The notes under the pieces were generated by a model. That model made no database searches, was not told the origin of the DNA, and was given only the letters and a program-made list of their open reading frames with translations. A stretch of DNA of 64,000 nt from Terrimonas pollutisoli. Lineage in GTDB: Bacteria > Bacteroidota > Bacteroidia > Chitinophagales > Chitinophagaceae. Position 1 is the stretch's first letter. Each line of letters begins with the position of its first letter. Positions 1-9,342 of the stretch are shown here, piece by piece. The stretch is taken from contig NZ_JARKNA010000003.1 in assembly GCF_029360765.1 (NCBI RefSeq), forward strand, positions 124,001 through 188,000, written 5' to 3'. A program made the translations under genes and the position numbers.

Positions 1-699
1 TCTGTTGACATGTTGCAAACAATTGCTTTGTCCAATAAGTACGCAATGCCTCTGCGAAAAGAATCGGCTGGTCTTATCGGAAAAAGCTGGAGTGGGGAAG
101 AAAGAGTGTTGGAAATACTAAAGGCAAAAAAAGTTCCCAAAGAGTTGATTCCAGCAGTAGTGAGCAGTGTGAGTGGCGCATGGCGTGGTGCAATACGCAA
201 TGAGGCGGCCAGCTATTTACCCAACGAAGGCAAAACAACTGCTGCGAAAAAGGCAATAACAATGCAGGAAATAAATGCGTTAACAGCGAATGCAGAAGAT
301 GGGAAAAAAGTTTTCACCACAGCCTGTGCTACTTGCCACCGTGTTAATGAAAGCGGCTATGATTTTGGCCCGGCACTCCATGAAATAGGTTCCAAGCTTC
401 CCAAAGAAAGTCTGCTGGAAAGTATCGTGTCTCCTTCTGCTGGCATTGGCTTCGGCTATGAGGGTTGGGAACTGAGGATGAAAGATGGTTCGACCATGTC
501 TGGCATCATTGCCAGTAAGACGGAAACCGATATTGATTTAAAATTTCCCGGTGGCGGAAAGAAAGCGGTTAAGACAGCAGACCTGAAAACCCTTACACAG
601 ATGAAAGAATCCATGATGCCCGAAGGCTTGCAAAACAATTTATCCGCACAGGAATTAGCCAACTTGTTGGAATATCTGACAGGGTTGAAGAAGAAATAA
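1..699 (+). CDS. C-terminal part of a c-type cytochrome (PVC-type heme-binding) protein, 5' truncated by the window edge
   Basis: The frame is open through base 1, so the visible 232 codons are only the C-terminal end of a longer protein. A single heme c attachment site, CATCH, lies about 110 residues into the visible part, followed by a compact cytochrome fold and a C-terminal region with a GYEGW segment, typical of the last domain of large Bacteroidota and Planctomycetota membrane-bound dehydrogenase-like proteins (NHL or HEAT repeats plus cytochrome c). The first visible 90 residues are probably the end of a helical repeat region. The role is inferred to be periplasmic electron transfer from an attached dehydrogenase domain outside the window. 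The gene ends convergently with the LytTR regulator, 35 bases away. Confidence 0.85.
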   Translation, partial: SVDMLQTIALSNKYAMPLRKESAGLIGKSWSGEERVLEILKAKKVPKELIPAVVSSVSGAWRGAIRNEAASYLPNEGKTTAAKKAITMQEINALTANAEDGKKVFTTACATCHRVNESGYDFGPALHEIGSKLPKESLLESIVSPSAGIGFGYEGWELRMKDGSTMSGIIASKTETDIDLKFPGGGKKAVKTADLKTLTQMKESMMPEGLQNNLSAQELANLLEYLTGLKKK

Positions 700-734
700 A
701 AAGGCAGCTGTAACAATCGGGATTTTGTAAAGGA

Positions 735-1499
735 TTACTGGCCTAACCAGTCCTTAAAACCATTCACTCTTTCGCGGCTTACTACCGTATCGGAAGTGGT
801 AGAAGGAGATAACTCAAGTTTTAATCGTCCGCCCAGCCAGGTGTACACTTTGTTCACAGCGTCTATATTCACCAGTAGGTGGCGGTTGATACGATAAAAT
901 TTTGTTGGTTGTAACTGTTCCTCAAGTTGTGACAGGTTACTTTCCAGCATGTATTTGTTATTGGTGAAATCAACAGCATAACAAAGCTTACCATCGGCAT
1001 AGCAATAGGCAGTAGCGTCTGTTTTCAGATAACTTAGTTGCTGACCACGTTTGATTAGAAGCCTTTCTTTATACCTGGTTCCATTTATGTCCTGCATTAT
1101 TTTCAGGATCTTTTCCGAAAGCCCGTTTTCTTTTTGCTGGTACAATTGCCGGTATTTTTCAACAGCCTGTTGCAACTCTTTTTCATCAATAGGTTTCAGG
1201 AGGTAGTCTACGCTGTTTACCTTAAAAGCCTTCAATGTATATTGATCAAATGCAGTTGTAAAAATCACCGGGGCTGTTACTTTGACCTGTTTAAAGATGT
1301 CGAAGCTCAGCCCGTCGGCCAATTGGATGTCCATAAAGATGAGGTCTATTTCGTCGGCTGTTTGCAGGTATTTCACGGCTGCTTCTACGCTGTCAATTTT
1401 CCTCACTACTTGCAGTTCGTCGGTATTAGATTGTAACAATTTTGCCAGCCGGTTGGCTGCCGGTGTTTCATCTTCTATAATAAGGACCCTCATATTCAT
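735..1499 (-). CDS. LytTR-family response regulator
   Basis: A 254-residue two-domain regulator. The N-terminal receiver domain (about 1-125) has the acidic pair near residues 9-11, the phosphoacceptor Asp57 in MDIQLADG and the conserved Lys in YLLKP. The C-terminal part (about 150-250) is a LytTR DNA-binding domain, with the family pattern FYRINRHLLVN. Its start codon overlaps the stop of the upstream histidine kinase in an ATGA arrangement, so the two are translationally coupled and surely form one two-component system. A second ATG two codons downstream is an alternative start. It is last in a leftward operon that also holds a TonB receptor, so its targets may include that uptake system (inference). 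Confidence 0.95.
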   Translation of the reverse strand: MNMRVLIIEDETPAANRLAKLLQSNTDELQVVRKIDSVEAAVKYLQTADEIDLIFMDIQLADGLSFDIFKQVKVTAPVIFTTAFDQYTLKAFKVNSVDYLLKPIDEKELQQAVEKYRQLYQQKENGLSEKILKIMQDINGTRYKERLLIKRGQQLSYLKTDATAYCYADGKLCYAVDFTNNKYMLESNLSQLEEQLQPTKFYRINRHLLVNIDAVNKVYTWLGGRLKLELSPSTTSDTVVSRERVNGFKDWLGQ

Positions 1500-2539
1500 T
1501 CTTCGATTAAAGGAATAGAAACAGTAAAATCAGACCCGCTTTCCTTCACTTCCACTTCTTCATTACCGAGCAACCTGTACCGGTTGCGGATATTATTAAG
1601 GCCAATACCGGTTGATTCATTTACCTGGTTTTTCTTCTGAAGGTTATTGCTGACCCTGAGTTTTCCGTTTTGTGCCAGCACTTCAATCTTCAACGGCTTG
1701 TCGGATGAAACAATATTGTGTTTAATTGCATTTTCCATCAGTATTTGTAAGGACAATGGAACAATACGTTTACTAAGTTTTTCATCCGGCACGTCAATGA
1801 CCACCTCAAGATTCTCACCAAATCTTGTTTGTAATAAAAAGGCGTAAGCTTTCATTACATCCAGTTCATCTTTCAGCAGGATGCTTTGTTCATCTTTTAC
1901 TTCAAGTATATGGCGATAGAGCTTCGACAATTGTTTTACAAAATTGACGGCCAGTTTCGGATCTTCCGGTATCACCGAAACAAGTGTGTTTAAATTATTG
2001 AAAAGAAAATGCGGGTTGACCTGAGTTTTTAAAGAGTATAATTCCGCCTTTAAACTTTCTCTTTTGAGTTTTTCAGTTTCTTCTACCGAATGGCGGAGTT
2101 GGTGCATGAAAAATATACTTTCATACACGGCAATGATCATGATGGTACAGAAAATGGCGGCGGAATTCGAATGAATAAGGATATCCGCCGGGGTAAGCAT
2201 TCCATGGTCTTTATTAAAAATATCATCAGCAAGCTGTCCTAATAGAATGTTGGTAACAACGGTAAATACAAACATCAGGGCCGATTGAAACACCAGCCTT
2301 TTCTTTACATCATTGAAATCAGGATACTTCCCGCGGCTATATATCATTATATAGCGGTTGCCTATCCATATTGCACCGGTAATGCAAAGCGTCGCGATAT
2401 ATTTTTCCCAGGTGAGATAAGGAGCTTTGTTGAAGCGGCAACCGAAAAACACAATAGGAATAATAAAACTTAAAAAAGGAATGCCAATCGCCATCAGCAA
2501 GCCGTCATTGAATCCTATCCTGCAATTGTGTTTTTGCAT
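1496..2539 (-). CDS. LytS-type sensor histidine kinase (His_kinase, PF06580)
   Basis: 347 residues with four predicted membrane helices in the first 145 residues (about 15-33, 47-63, 87-103, 124-143), a short coiled linker, and the compact His_kinase domain of the LytS/YehU group. The phosphorylated histidine is His177 in QVNPHFLFNNLN; the ATPase part carries the N-box ENAIKHN and a TGIGLNNIRNR glycine-rich box. No extracytoplasmic sensor domain is visible, so the signal is probably perceived in or near the membrane. It lies 18 bases downstream of the TonB receptor gene and overlaps the LytTR regulator by 4 bases, which supports one transcript. Confidence 0.95.
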   Translation of the reverse strand: MQKHNCRIGFNDGLLMAIGIPFLSFIIPIVFFGCRFNKAPYLTWEKYIATLCITGAIWIGNRYIMIYSRGKYPDFNDVKKRLVFQSALMFVFTVVTNILLGQLADDIFNKDHGMLTPADILIHSNSAAIFCTIMIIAVYESIFFMHQLRHSVEETEKLKRESLKAELYSLKTQVNPHFLFNNLNTLVSVIPEDPKLAVNFVKQLSKLYRHILEVKDEQSILLKDELDVMKAYAFLLQTRFGENLEVVIDVPDEKLSKRIVPLSLQILMENAIKHNIVSSDKPLKIEVLAQNGKLRVSNNLQKKNQVNESTGIGLNNIRNRYRLLGNEEVEVKESGSDFTVSIPLIEE

Positions 2540-2557
2540 TTGGTAAAGTTACTGGAA

Positions 2558-4918
2558 TTAGAAAGTTAGCTGGTAATTGATATTGGGGAAAAATCCGATC
2601 TGGTTGATCATTCCGATTGTTCCATCTTTTGGGTTTAGTGTACGCATATAGATATTGTCCCGGTTGGTCAGGTTTTGTAAATCAATGTACCATTTCTGGG
2701 TTGTTCTTTTGCCATTACGGTTAAAAGATAGTTTTAGGTCAAGGCGGAGATAGGAGTCATTTTGTAAACTGTAAGCCTCGTTTTCCCTGAACACAATATA
2801 GCCGGCTGACTGCGAAGCGGCCAGGTCAAACGGGGTGTAGCGTTGACCTCCGGTATAAGCAAGTTTTGTGTCAACTCCAAATGACGCTTTCTGGTTGAGC
2901 CGAAATTCTTTTCCCGCCAGCAGGTTCATTACAAAATTGCTGTTGAATACGGTACTGTGCCATATAGCATCACTACCCTTATATTTTGATTCAAAAACTG
3001 AAGTTGTTATTAAGTAATAAAATCCTTTGTCAAGAAATCGTTCCAGCGTCAGCTCCACGCCATAGTTGTAACCTTTTCCTTCGTTTACCAGGTTTGTTTT
3101 GTCGGGAAAATAAAAATCAGCACCGGCATTCAGCATACTGAAAGAAGAGGATTCTTTTTCAACTGCCGCATTATAAATATACTGCCCATAGATTTCGGCC
3201 TTGAGCCGGAGGTGTTTTGAAAAGTTGATATCATAACCCAAGACTCCGTGCAGGCTCTTTACAAAATCCAGGTCTTTATTGGTTAACTCAATTTGACCGT
3301 TATTGTTTTTCGTTTCATAAAAATAAACTTCCAGCGGCTGTGTTTGGCTATGCAAACCAGCGCCAATTGAAAATGATTGATTGGGTCGCAACTGGTATTT
3401 AAGATTCCAGCGGGGCTCAATACTTTGCGTATTATTTAAGGTAAACAGCTGGTGATATACTCCAAGATTGGAAGACAGCTTATCGGAAAAGCGGTGGGTA
3501 AAATTGATGAAACTTTTCGCCAGCATAGCGTTTTTCCTGCTGTCAAAAAATGTGATGAGCACCGAATCTCCATCGGGGATATAATCGTTTCTTAATTTCA
3601 ACCGGTTAAAATCCGTGACAATTCCCGCTGTGAGTTGATTCTTTGGATTAAACTTTTTATTAAAGGTATAACCGGCTGAATATTTTAACTGCGTGTTCTT
3701 TTTATAGAAAGCAGTTTTATCCGGCTTAGGACTGTCAAAAAAATCTTCCCGGTATTTTGAATCAAAACCCGAAACAGCCAGCGTAAACTTGCCGGAACTG
3801 GTTGGATTGAAGAAGTAATGATGTGTAAAACCTGTTACACCTGTCCATGAACGAAAATTTCTTTCACGAAGGCTGCCATCGGGAGTAGAATATAGATTGT
3901 CTTCGTCGATTGCAGCAAACTTAATATGGCTTTCACCACCCAAACCAAACAAACTAAAGGTTCCTGCCTTTTTCGTTGGAATAGTTACTTTGAAATTAAC
4001 ATCCTGGTAATAGGGTGTTGCAGAACCTGTGCCAACATCAAGCCCCAGTTTTTGAATAGTAGCGATCATCGAATACCGGTAGTTTACCAAAAACGACGAT
4101 TTGGATTGAGCGTTTAGTGGGCCCTCGGCGCCAAATTCAAATCCATTAAATCCCATCTGGCCAAGAAATTCATATTTTTCATTATTGCCATTTCGCATGC
4201 GCAGGTCGAACACACCTGCAATGGCATTTCCATACTGTGCCGGAAAGGCACTGGTAATAAAATCTGAATTTTTAAGCGTATTTGTATTCAGAATGGTGAC
4301 CGGTCCTCCAGTGGAACCAAGCGTACTGTAATGATTAGGATTGGGAATGTCAATTCCCTCCATTCTCCAAAGAACGCCGGATGGCGAATTGCCGCGGATG
4401 ATGATGTCGTTTCTCGCATCGTTACTTCCGCTAACCCCTGCAAAATTTTGTGCCATCCGGCTTGGGTCATTTCTTGTACCTGAGTATCGCACTGCTTCGT
4501 CCACGCTGAATTGCCTGGCACTTACTACAGCCGTTTCATTCAATGCCCTGTTCTTTTGTCTATAGGATTTAATCGTTATTTCATCCAACTTTTTAATTCT
4601 TTCTTTCAATTTTATTTCAAGCACTACTTCCTTCGAAGAAGTAACTTCTATATTTCTCATAATGGCCTCCTCATATCCTACCAGTGATATCCTTATTGTT
4701 TGCCGGCCGATGGGTACATTTTTTAATTTAAAATTGCCAAGAGAGTCTGTCATATCTCCTGCTAATCCCGGGCCATCCAGTATTACACTGACATTACTCA
4801 ATGCATTTCCCGATTGTTCATCTAAAATTGTTCCTTTGATTGTTTGCCTGAATGAAATATCCTGTGCTAGCACCAGCTGCACAATAAACAACGTTAATAC
4901 TGTAAGTATCGGTTTCAT
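2558..4918 (-). CDS. TonB-dependent outer-membrane receptor with CarboxypepD_reg-like N-terminal domain
   Basis: About 786 residues from the chosen start, an ATG that begins directly with a signal peptide ending in VLAQ; the longer open frame upstream adds 16 residues that would spoil the signal peptide. After the signal come a carboxypeptidase-regulatory-like beta-sandwich (about 25-115), a plug domain with RNDIIIRGNSPSG, and a 22-strand-type barrel ending in an aromatic residue (QLTF). This is the layout of Bacteroidota nutrient receptors, but no SusD partner is adjacent, so the ligand is unknown. It sits between a small secreted protein and a LytS/LytR pair, all leftward with short gaps, suggesting uptake and signalling genes in one operon. 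Confidence 0.93.
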   Translation of the reverse strand: MKPILTVLTLFIVQLVLAQDISFRQTIKGTILDEQSGNALSNVSVILDGPGLAGDMTDSLGNFKLKNVPIGRQTIRISLVGYEEAIMRNIEVTSSKEVVLEIKLKERIKKLDEITIKSYRQKNRALNETAVVSARQFSVDEAVRYSGTRNDPSRMAQNFAGVSGSNDARNDIIIRGNSPSGVLWRMEGIDIPNPNHYSTLGSTGGPVTILNTNTLKNSDFITSAFPAQYGNAIAGVFDLRMRNGNNEKYEFLGQMGFNGFEFGAEGPLNAQSKSSFLVNYRYSMIATIQKLGLDVGTGSATPYYQDVNFKVTIPTKKAGTFSLFGLGGESHIKFAAIDEDNLYSTPDGSLRERNFRSWTGVTGFTHHYFFNPTSSGKFTLAVSGFDSKYREDFFDSPKPDKTAFYKKNTQLKYSAGYTFNKKFNPKNQLTAGIVTDFNRLKLRNDYIPDGDSVLITFFDSRKNAMLAKSFINFTHRFSDKLSSNLGVYHQLFTLNNTQSIEPRWNLKYQLRPNQSFSIGAGLHSQTQPLEVYFYETKNNNGQIELTNKDLDFVKSLHGVLGYDINFSKHLRLKAEIYGQYIYNAAVEKESSSFSMLNAGADFYFPDKTNLVNEGKGYNYGVELTLERFLDKGFYYLITTSVFESKYKGSDAIWHSTVFNSNFVMNLLAGKEFRLNQKASFGVDTKLAYTGGQRYTPFDLAASQSAGYIVFRENEAYSLQNDSYLRLDLKLSFNRNGKRTTQKWYIDLQNLTNRDNIYMRTLNPKDGTIGMINQIGFFPNINYQLTF

Positions 4919-4962
4919 TTTACAAGTCTGAATTTTGATAGAAAAGGAAGAAATGGAATAAA

Positions 4963-5538
4963 TCACCTGTTCCGGTTATTGTATAGTTCAACCGCAGTTT
5001 TCAATTGGGATAAATCACCATTCACTGTTTTCGCCTGGTCAATGGCAGCCGTGTTGCCGGCGAAACTTGCTTCAATCACTTCCGCTAAATTTTTTTTGGA
5101 AACCAGCTTTAGCGTTTTGGTTTGTTGGTTGTAGATGAAATAATCATTTGGCTTGCCCTCTGTGCCGCCGGAGATAATAGCATCACTGCCGTTATAAGTC
5201 ACCTTGCCTGAAGCGTCGCTTGATTTTTGCAGGAAATTCAACTCACCTTCGGTAATGATCTTAAAAAAATCTCCTTTAATACAAATAAATTTGATGCCCT
5301 CAATTTCTGCTGCATTGAGATCAGTGCCATCATAATTTTTTTTCTTCCCGTCGGCCCCGCTGATAAACATCACCGAAGCGCTATTGCGAATATTATCTTT
5401 AATAAAACCGGAAAGAGGGGAGCCGTCTGCTAATACGATCGATCCTTTTTTAAATCCTTTGGGCGCCTCGGTCTGGGCATTGGCATGTGAAAGAATAAGG
5501 CTCACAATGCAAACAGTTAAGATGTTTACTATTCTCAT
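4963..5538 (-). CDS. secreted protein of unknown function
   Basis: 191 residues. The start was placed at the ATG that begins a clear signal peptide (MRIVNILTV, cleavage after ANAQ), not at the upstream in-frame ATG, which adds 23 charged residues. The mature part has a beta-rich pattern with repeated Gly-Lys turns and no motif I recognise. It is the first gene of the leftward run that continues with the TonB receptor 44 bases downstream and the LytS/LytR pair, so a role at the envelope linked to that receptor is the best guess. Function unknown. Confidence 0.8.
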   Translation of the reverse strand: MRIVNILTVCIVSLILSHANAQTEAPKGFKKGSIVLADGSPLSGFIKDNIRNSASVMFISGADGKKKNYDGTDLNAAEIEGIKFICIKGDFFKIITEGELNFLQKSSDASGKVTYNGSDAIISGGTEGKPNDYFIYNQQTKTLKLVSKKNLAEVIEASFAGNTAAIDQAKTVNGDLSQLKTAVELYNNRNR

Positions 5539-5776
5539 GATTTTGGTTTTTTTGTCTTTGATGATTGTTTTCGGCACAATGCTAGTGGTAAGATGCGGTG
5601 CCCGCAATCAAAAAGGAGTGAGTTGAAGAAAATCAGGATTGAGTTGAAGAGAATTCAATTATAAGCAACGAAAAAACATTTGCAGTCCATTTATTTTAGC
5701 CCTTCGTTATTTATATTTAGTATCAAATTAATTTGTTATCACTTATTTATCTTATTCCATAGCAGCACTAAATGAG

Positions 5777-6448
5777 ATGGCTTTGCTGGTTTCGTTTGAA
5801 AACAGGATTGATGAGGATATAAATAAGCAGGTAATAGCTTTGCATGAATCACTGGGGAAACAACCATTTGACGGGTTTATAGAATCTGTTCCAGCCTATG
5901 CCTCACTCGCCGTTTTTTATAATTTAATAGTTGTCAAAAAAAATTGCAAAGACAATATCACAGCATTTGAGTGGGTCAAAATGGTTGTTGAGGAATTGAT
6001 TGCCGGAATAGAAAATGACGTTGTAGCCCGAGAAGCGGAGACGATCATTATTCCTGTTTATTACGAAGGGCAAGACCTCGAAAGCCTGGCTCGCCTGCAT
6101 CAGCTCTCCGCAGAAGACGTAATACAAATTCATACGGAAAAAATATATCGTGTTTTTATGATCGGTTTTTTACCGGGCTTTGCTTACATGGGAAAGGTGG
6201 ATGAAAGAATTGCTACGCCAAGACATGCTGTTCCGCGAATAAATGTAAAGGCGGGCAGTGTCGGTATTGCAGGTTTGCAAACAGGTATTTATCCGGTGTC
6301 ATCACCGGGAGGCTGGCAATTGATCGGGCAAACACCGATAAAAATTTTTGATACCAGCAGGGAAAAACCTTGCTTATTGAAAGCGGGAGATAAAATTCAA
6401 TTCACACCGATCAGTAAACAGGAGTTTGATAATTCAAATGAGTATTAA
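5777..6448 (+). CDS. pxpB: 5-oxoprolinase subunit PxpB (KipI family)
   Basis: 223 residues matching the KipI/PxpB family in length. The C-terminal cyclophilin-like part carries the family signature GFLPGFAYMG followed by TPR and a segment with KAGSVGIAG, QTGIYP and SPGGW. With PxpC and PxpA it forms the ATP-dependent 5-oxoprolinase that opens pyroglutamate to glutamate in the cytoplasm (established for the Escherichia coli and Bacillus proteins). It is first in a four-gene rightward operon and its 3' end overlaps pxpC by 11 to 23 bases depending on the pxpC start. In Bacillus the homologue also inhibits the kinase KinA, which is not relevant here. Confidence 0.95.
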   Translation: MALLVSFENRIDEDINKQVIALHESLGKQPFDGFIESVPAYASLAVFYNLIVVKKNCKDNITAFEWVKMVVEELIAGIENDVVAREAETIIIPVYYEGQDLESLARLHQLSAEDVIQIHTEKIYRVFMIGFLPGFAYMGKVDERIATPRHAVPRINVKAGSVGIAGLQTGIYPVSSPGGWQLIGQTPIKIFDTSREKPCLLKAGDKIQFTPISKQEFDNSNEY

Positions 6449-7409
6449 AATCACCAGGCCGGGAATATTAGCCACTTTGCAGGATCATGGCCGCAGAGGT
6501 TACCGCAGCATCGGGGTTGGAACCGGCGGAGCCATGGACTGTTTTGCGATGAGTATCGCAAACTACCTGGCGGGAAATGATGAAGATGGTGTTGTGATCG
6601 AAATCCATTTTCCGGCTCCTGAGATTGTTTTTGAAGAAGATGCAATAATTGCCATAACAGGCGCCAATTTGAAAGCAGCAGTGGATGAAATACCGGTACC
6701 CGGCTGGAGTACTTTATTGGTAAAAAAGGATTCAGTGCTGAAATTCAATCAACCTGTTTTTGGCACCCGGGCTTATCTGGCTGTGAAGGGAGGGTGGCAG
6801 GCGGAGAAATGGCTAAGCAGCTTTAGCACTCATTTAAAACTTTCGGTCGGGGGACACTACGGCAGATCATTGCAAAAGGAAGATCGGCTATTCTTTGATC
6901 CGATAATACAAAATTTTGAAGAAAGTAAAATTTTCACCACACCCGTTTCTCAACAACTGTTGGATGAAATTTACCGGCCATTAAATGAAGTTCGATGCGT
7001 GAAGGGAATAGAATATGAATTATTAGATACGGCTGGTAAGAAAAGTTTCGAAACTCGGGATTTTATGGTAACTCATCAGAGTGACAGAATGGGTTACCGG
7101 CTAAAAGGTCAGCCACTTTTGCTGAAAGAATCAATTGAACTGATCTCATCGCCGGTAGATGCAGGCACGATCCAATTATTACCCGATGGTAATTGTATCG
7201 TGTTGATGGCGGATCACCCAACCACGGGTGGCTATCCACGGGTTGGGTCGGTTATCAAAGCAGATTTGGCAAAATTGGCCCAGGCAAAACCAGGACAGGC
7301 AATTAATTTTAAGATCGTATCATTAAAGGAAGCGGAGGACCAGTATATGCAAATGAAAAGAGTAATGGAAGAGATAAAATTGGCTTGCCAGCTTCAACTT
7401 AAAAACTAG
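6438..7409 (+). CDS. pxpC: 5-oxoprolinase subunit PxpC (KipA, biotin-dependent carboxyltransferase-like)
   Basis: About 323 residues from the second in-frame ATG (MSIKITRPG), preferred because family members begin with this strand; an ATG 12 bases earlier is possible. The family signatures GILATLQDHGRRGYR near the N-terminus and SDRMGYRLKG in the second half are visible. It is the large catalytic partner of PxpB in ATP-dependent 5-oxoproline hydrolysis. It overlaps pxpB and is followed after 7 bases by pxpA, so the three are expected to be co-translated. Confidence 0.95.
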   Translation: MSIKITRPGILATLQDHGRRGYRSIGVGTGGAMDCFAMSIANYLAGNDEDGVVIEIHFPAPEIVFEEDAIIAITGANLKAAVDEIPVPGWSTLLVKKDSVLKFNQPVFGTRAYLAVKGGWQAEKWLSSFSTHLKLSVGGHYGRSLQKEDRLFFDPIIQNFEESKIFTTPVSQQLLDEIYRPLNEVRCVKGIEYELLDTAGKKSFETRDFMVTHQSDRMGYRLKGQPLLLKESIELISSPVDAGTIQLLPDGNCIVLMADHPTTGGYPRVGSVIKADLAKLAQAKPGQAINFKIVSLKEAEDQYMQMKRVMEEIKLACQLQLKN

Positions 7410-7416
7410 TAGAATC

Positions 7417-8130
7417 TTGATAGATATTAATTGTGATATGGGGGAAGGCGTGGGCAATGAGGCTCAGCTGATGCCATATATTGATTCTGCAAATATTGCC
7501 TGTGGCTATCACGCCGGTGATGCTGCGACCATGCGGGAAGTAATATTGCTTTGTCTTCAATACAACGTTCATATAGGCGCTCATCCCTCTTTTTTAGACC
7601 GGGAAAATTTTGGCCGGACGCCGATGCATTTACCCAATAGCGAAGTATATGATTTGGTTAAGGCGCAATTAAGGATCATTGATCACATTGCCCGTGATTG
7701 CGGCAGCCGGCTCTATCATGTAAAACCCCATGGCGCTTTGTATAATATGGCTGCTACCAATGCAGGGCTCGCCAACACTCTTGCGCAGGTTGTAAGGAAT
7801 TTTGATCCCTCGCTGCTTTATGTCGGGCTTTCGGGATCGGTGATGATTGCCGAAGCAGAAAAGCTGGGACTTCGGACAGCTAGTGAAGTTTTTGCCGATA
7901 GAACTTATCAGCCGGATGGATCGCTTACGCCCCGCTCTCAGCCTGGTGCGCTATTAGTTGATAAGAGGAAAGTGACAGAGCAAGTGTTGAAAATGGTGAA
8001 AGAAGGGAAAGTTCGTACAACAAGTGGTGAGGAAATTTCAATACAGGCCGATACTATATGCATTCATGGCGATGGTGAGCATGCCGTTGAATTTGCAAAA
8101 GCCATCTACAACCTTCTGCATGCAAAATAA
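7417..8130 (+). CDS. pxpA: 5-oxoprolinase subunit PxpA (LamB/YcsF family)
   Basis: 237 residues with the family N-terminus IDINCDMGEG, the GYHAGD segment, and the HIGAHPS and VKPHGALYN motifs that build the active-site barrel. The start is a TTG: the conserved N-terminal strand begins right there and no ATG is available upstream. PxpA supplies part of the ATP-dependent 5-oxoproline-hydrolysing complex with PxpB and PxpC. The stop overlaps the start of the transporter gene by 11 bases. No clear Shine-Dalgarno sequence precedes it, which is usual in Bacteroidota. Confidence 0.94.
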   Translation: MIDINCDMGEGVGNEAQLMPYIDSANIACGYHAGDAATMREVILLCLQYNVHIGAHPSFLDRENFGRTPMHLPNSEVYDLVKAQLRIIDHIARDCGSRLYHVKPHGALYNMAATNAGLANTLAQVVRNFDPSLLYVGLSGSVMIAEAEKLGLRTASEVFADRTYQPDGSLTPRSQPGALLVDKRKVTEQVLKMVKEGKVRTTSGEEISIQADTICIHGDGEHAVEFAKAIYNLLHAK

Positions 8131-9307
8131 ATCCTTTCTTTCCGGTCCTTTATTGGGCGCTGCTTTCCTGATGGCCACATCGGCCATTGGTCCCGGCTTT
8201 ATTACACAAACAACAAAGTTTACGGAAGAACTGAAGGCAAGTTTTGGATTCGTGATTTTCACTTCCATTTTAATTGATATAGGCGCCCAGCTAAATATCT
8301 GGCGCATTATCAGCATCAGTAAATTATATGCACAGGATTTGGCGAACAAGTTGCTGCCAGGTTCAGGATATGTTTTGTCATTTTTAATTATCCTCGGCGG
8401 ATTGGCTTTTAATATTGGCAATGTCGCCGGGGCTGGGTTAGGGTTGCAAGTATTAACTGGTTGTAGTGTGCAAACCGGGGCTATTGTCAGTTGTGTGATC
8501 GCTGTATTGGTATTTGTGGTAAAGGAAGCAGGAAAAGCCATTGATGCTTTTGCCAAATTGCTTGGGTTTGTAATGATTGCGCTTACTCTTTTTGTGGCTT
8601 TTCAATCCAATCCGCCAATGGGCGAGGCGGTGGTCAAAACGTTTATTCCCGACACAATTAATGAAACGATCATTCTCACTATTGTAGGTGGTACGGTGGG
8701 TGGTTATATCAGTTTCGCCGGGGCTCATTGTTTATTGGAGGCGGGAATTTATGGTAAGGAAAATTTGCGCCGTGTTTCAACCAGTGCTGTTTCAGCCATT
8801 TTAATAGCATCCCTGATGCGGCTCATTTTATTTATTGCTGCTTTAGGCATCGTTTGGCAGGGAATTACTTTGGATAAAGGGAACCCTGCTGCTACCGTAT
8901 TTCAAAGCGCAGCGGGGAAAGTGGGGTATAGAATTTTTGGTTTGGTGCTATGGAGCGCCGCTATAACTTCTGTAGTAGGCTCGGCTTTTACTTCTGTCAC
9001 CTTTGCGAAATTGATTCATCCTGCCATCACGAAAAATTTTAAAGCAGTTATTGTATGTTTCATTGTTTTCTCGACAGCCGTTTTCTTGTTGATTGGTCAA
9101 CCGGTAAAAGTTTTGATTGCGGCGGGAGCTATTAATGGACTGATTTTGCCTTTTGCACTGGCGATAATTTTATTAGCGGCTTACAAAGGCAAGATTATAG
9201 ACGACTATCGTCACCCGGTCTGGCTCGCCACGGCTGGATGGATCGTTGTGGTGACGATGGGTTATATGGGGATCAAAGCAATTGTAGGCCTGCTCAATAC
9301 CAACTGA
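8120..9307 (+). CDS. NRAMP-family transporter linked to 5-oxoprolinase
   Basis: 395 residues from the ATG that overlaps the pxpA stop; the longer upstream frame only reads pxpA out of frame. About eleven hydrophobic helices are visible. The family helix-1 region reads GPGFITQTT, where metal-importing NRAMPs have a DPGN-type metal-binding motif; that Asp and Asn are absent here, so divalent metal transport is doubtful. The same gene order (ycsG beside ycsF, kipI and kipA) is known in Bacillus subtilis. From context I infer uptake of 5-oxoproline or a related acid, but this is not demonstrated. Confidence 0.88.
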   Translation: MQNKSFLSGPLLGAAFLMATSAIGPGFITQTTKFTEELKASFGFVIFTSILIDIGAQLNIWRIISISKLYAQDLANKLLPGSGYVLSFLIILGGLAFNIGNVAGAGLGLQVLTGCSVQTGAIVSCVIAVLVFVVKEAGKAIDAFAKLLGFVMIALTLFVAFQSNPPMGEAVVKTFIPDTINETIILTIVGGTVGGYISFAGAHCLLEAGIYGKENLRRVSTSAVSAILIASLMRLILFIAALGIVWQGITLDKGNPAATVFQSAAGKVGYRIFGLVLWSAAITSVVGSAFTSVTFAKLIHPAITKNFKAVIVCFIVFSTAVFLLIGQPVKVLIAAGAINGLILPFALAIILLAAYKGKIIDDYRHPVWLATAGWIVVVTMGYMGIKAIVGLLNTN

Positions 9308-9342
9308 TAAAGACACCGTCAGGTTTTCCCTATAAACTCTGG

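Noticed and set aside
8038..8556. A 172-codon minus-strand frame opposite the NRAMP-like gene
   Set aside because: Shadow of a strongly supported membrane-protein gene.
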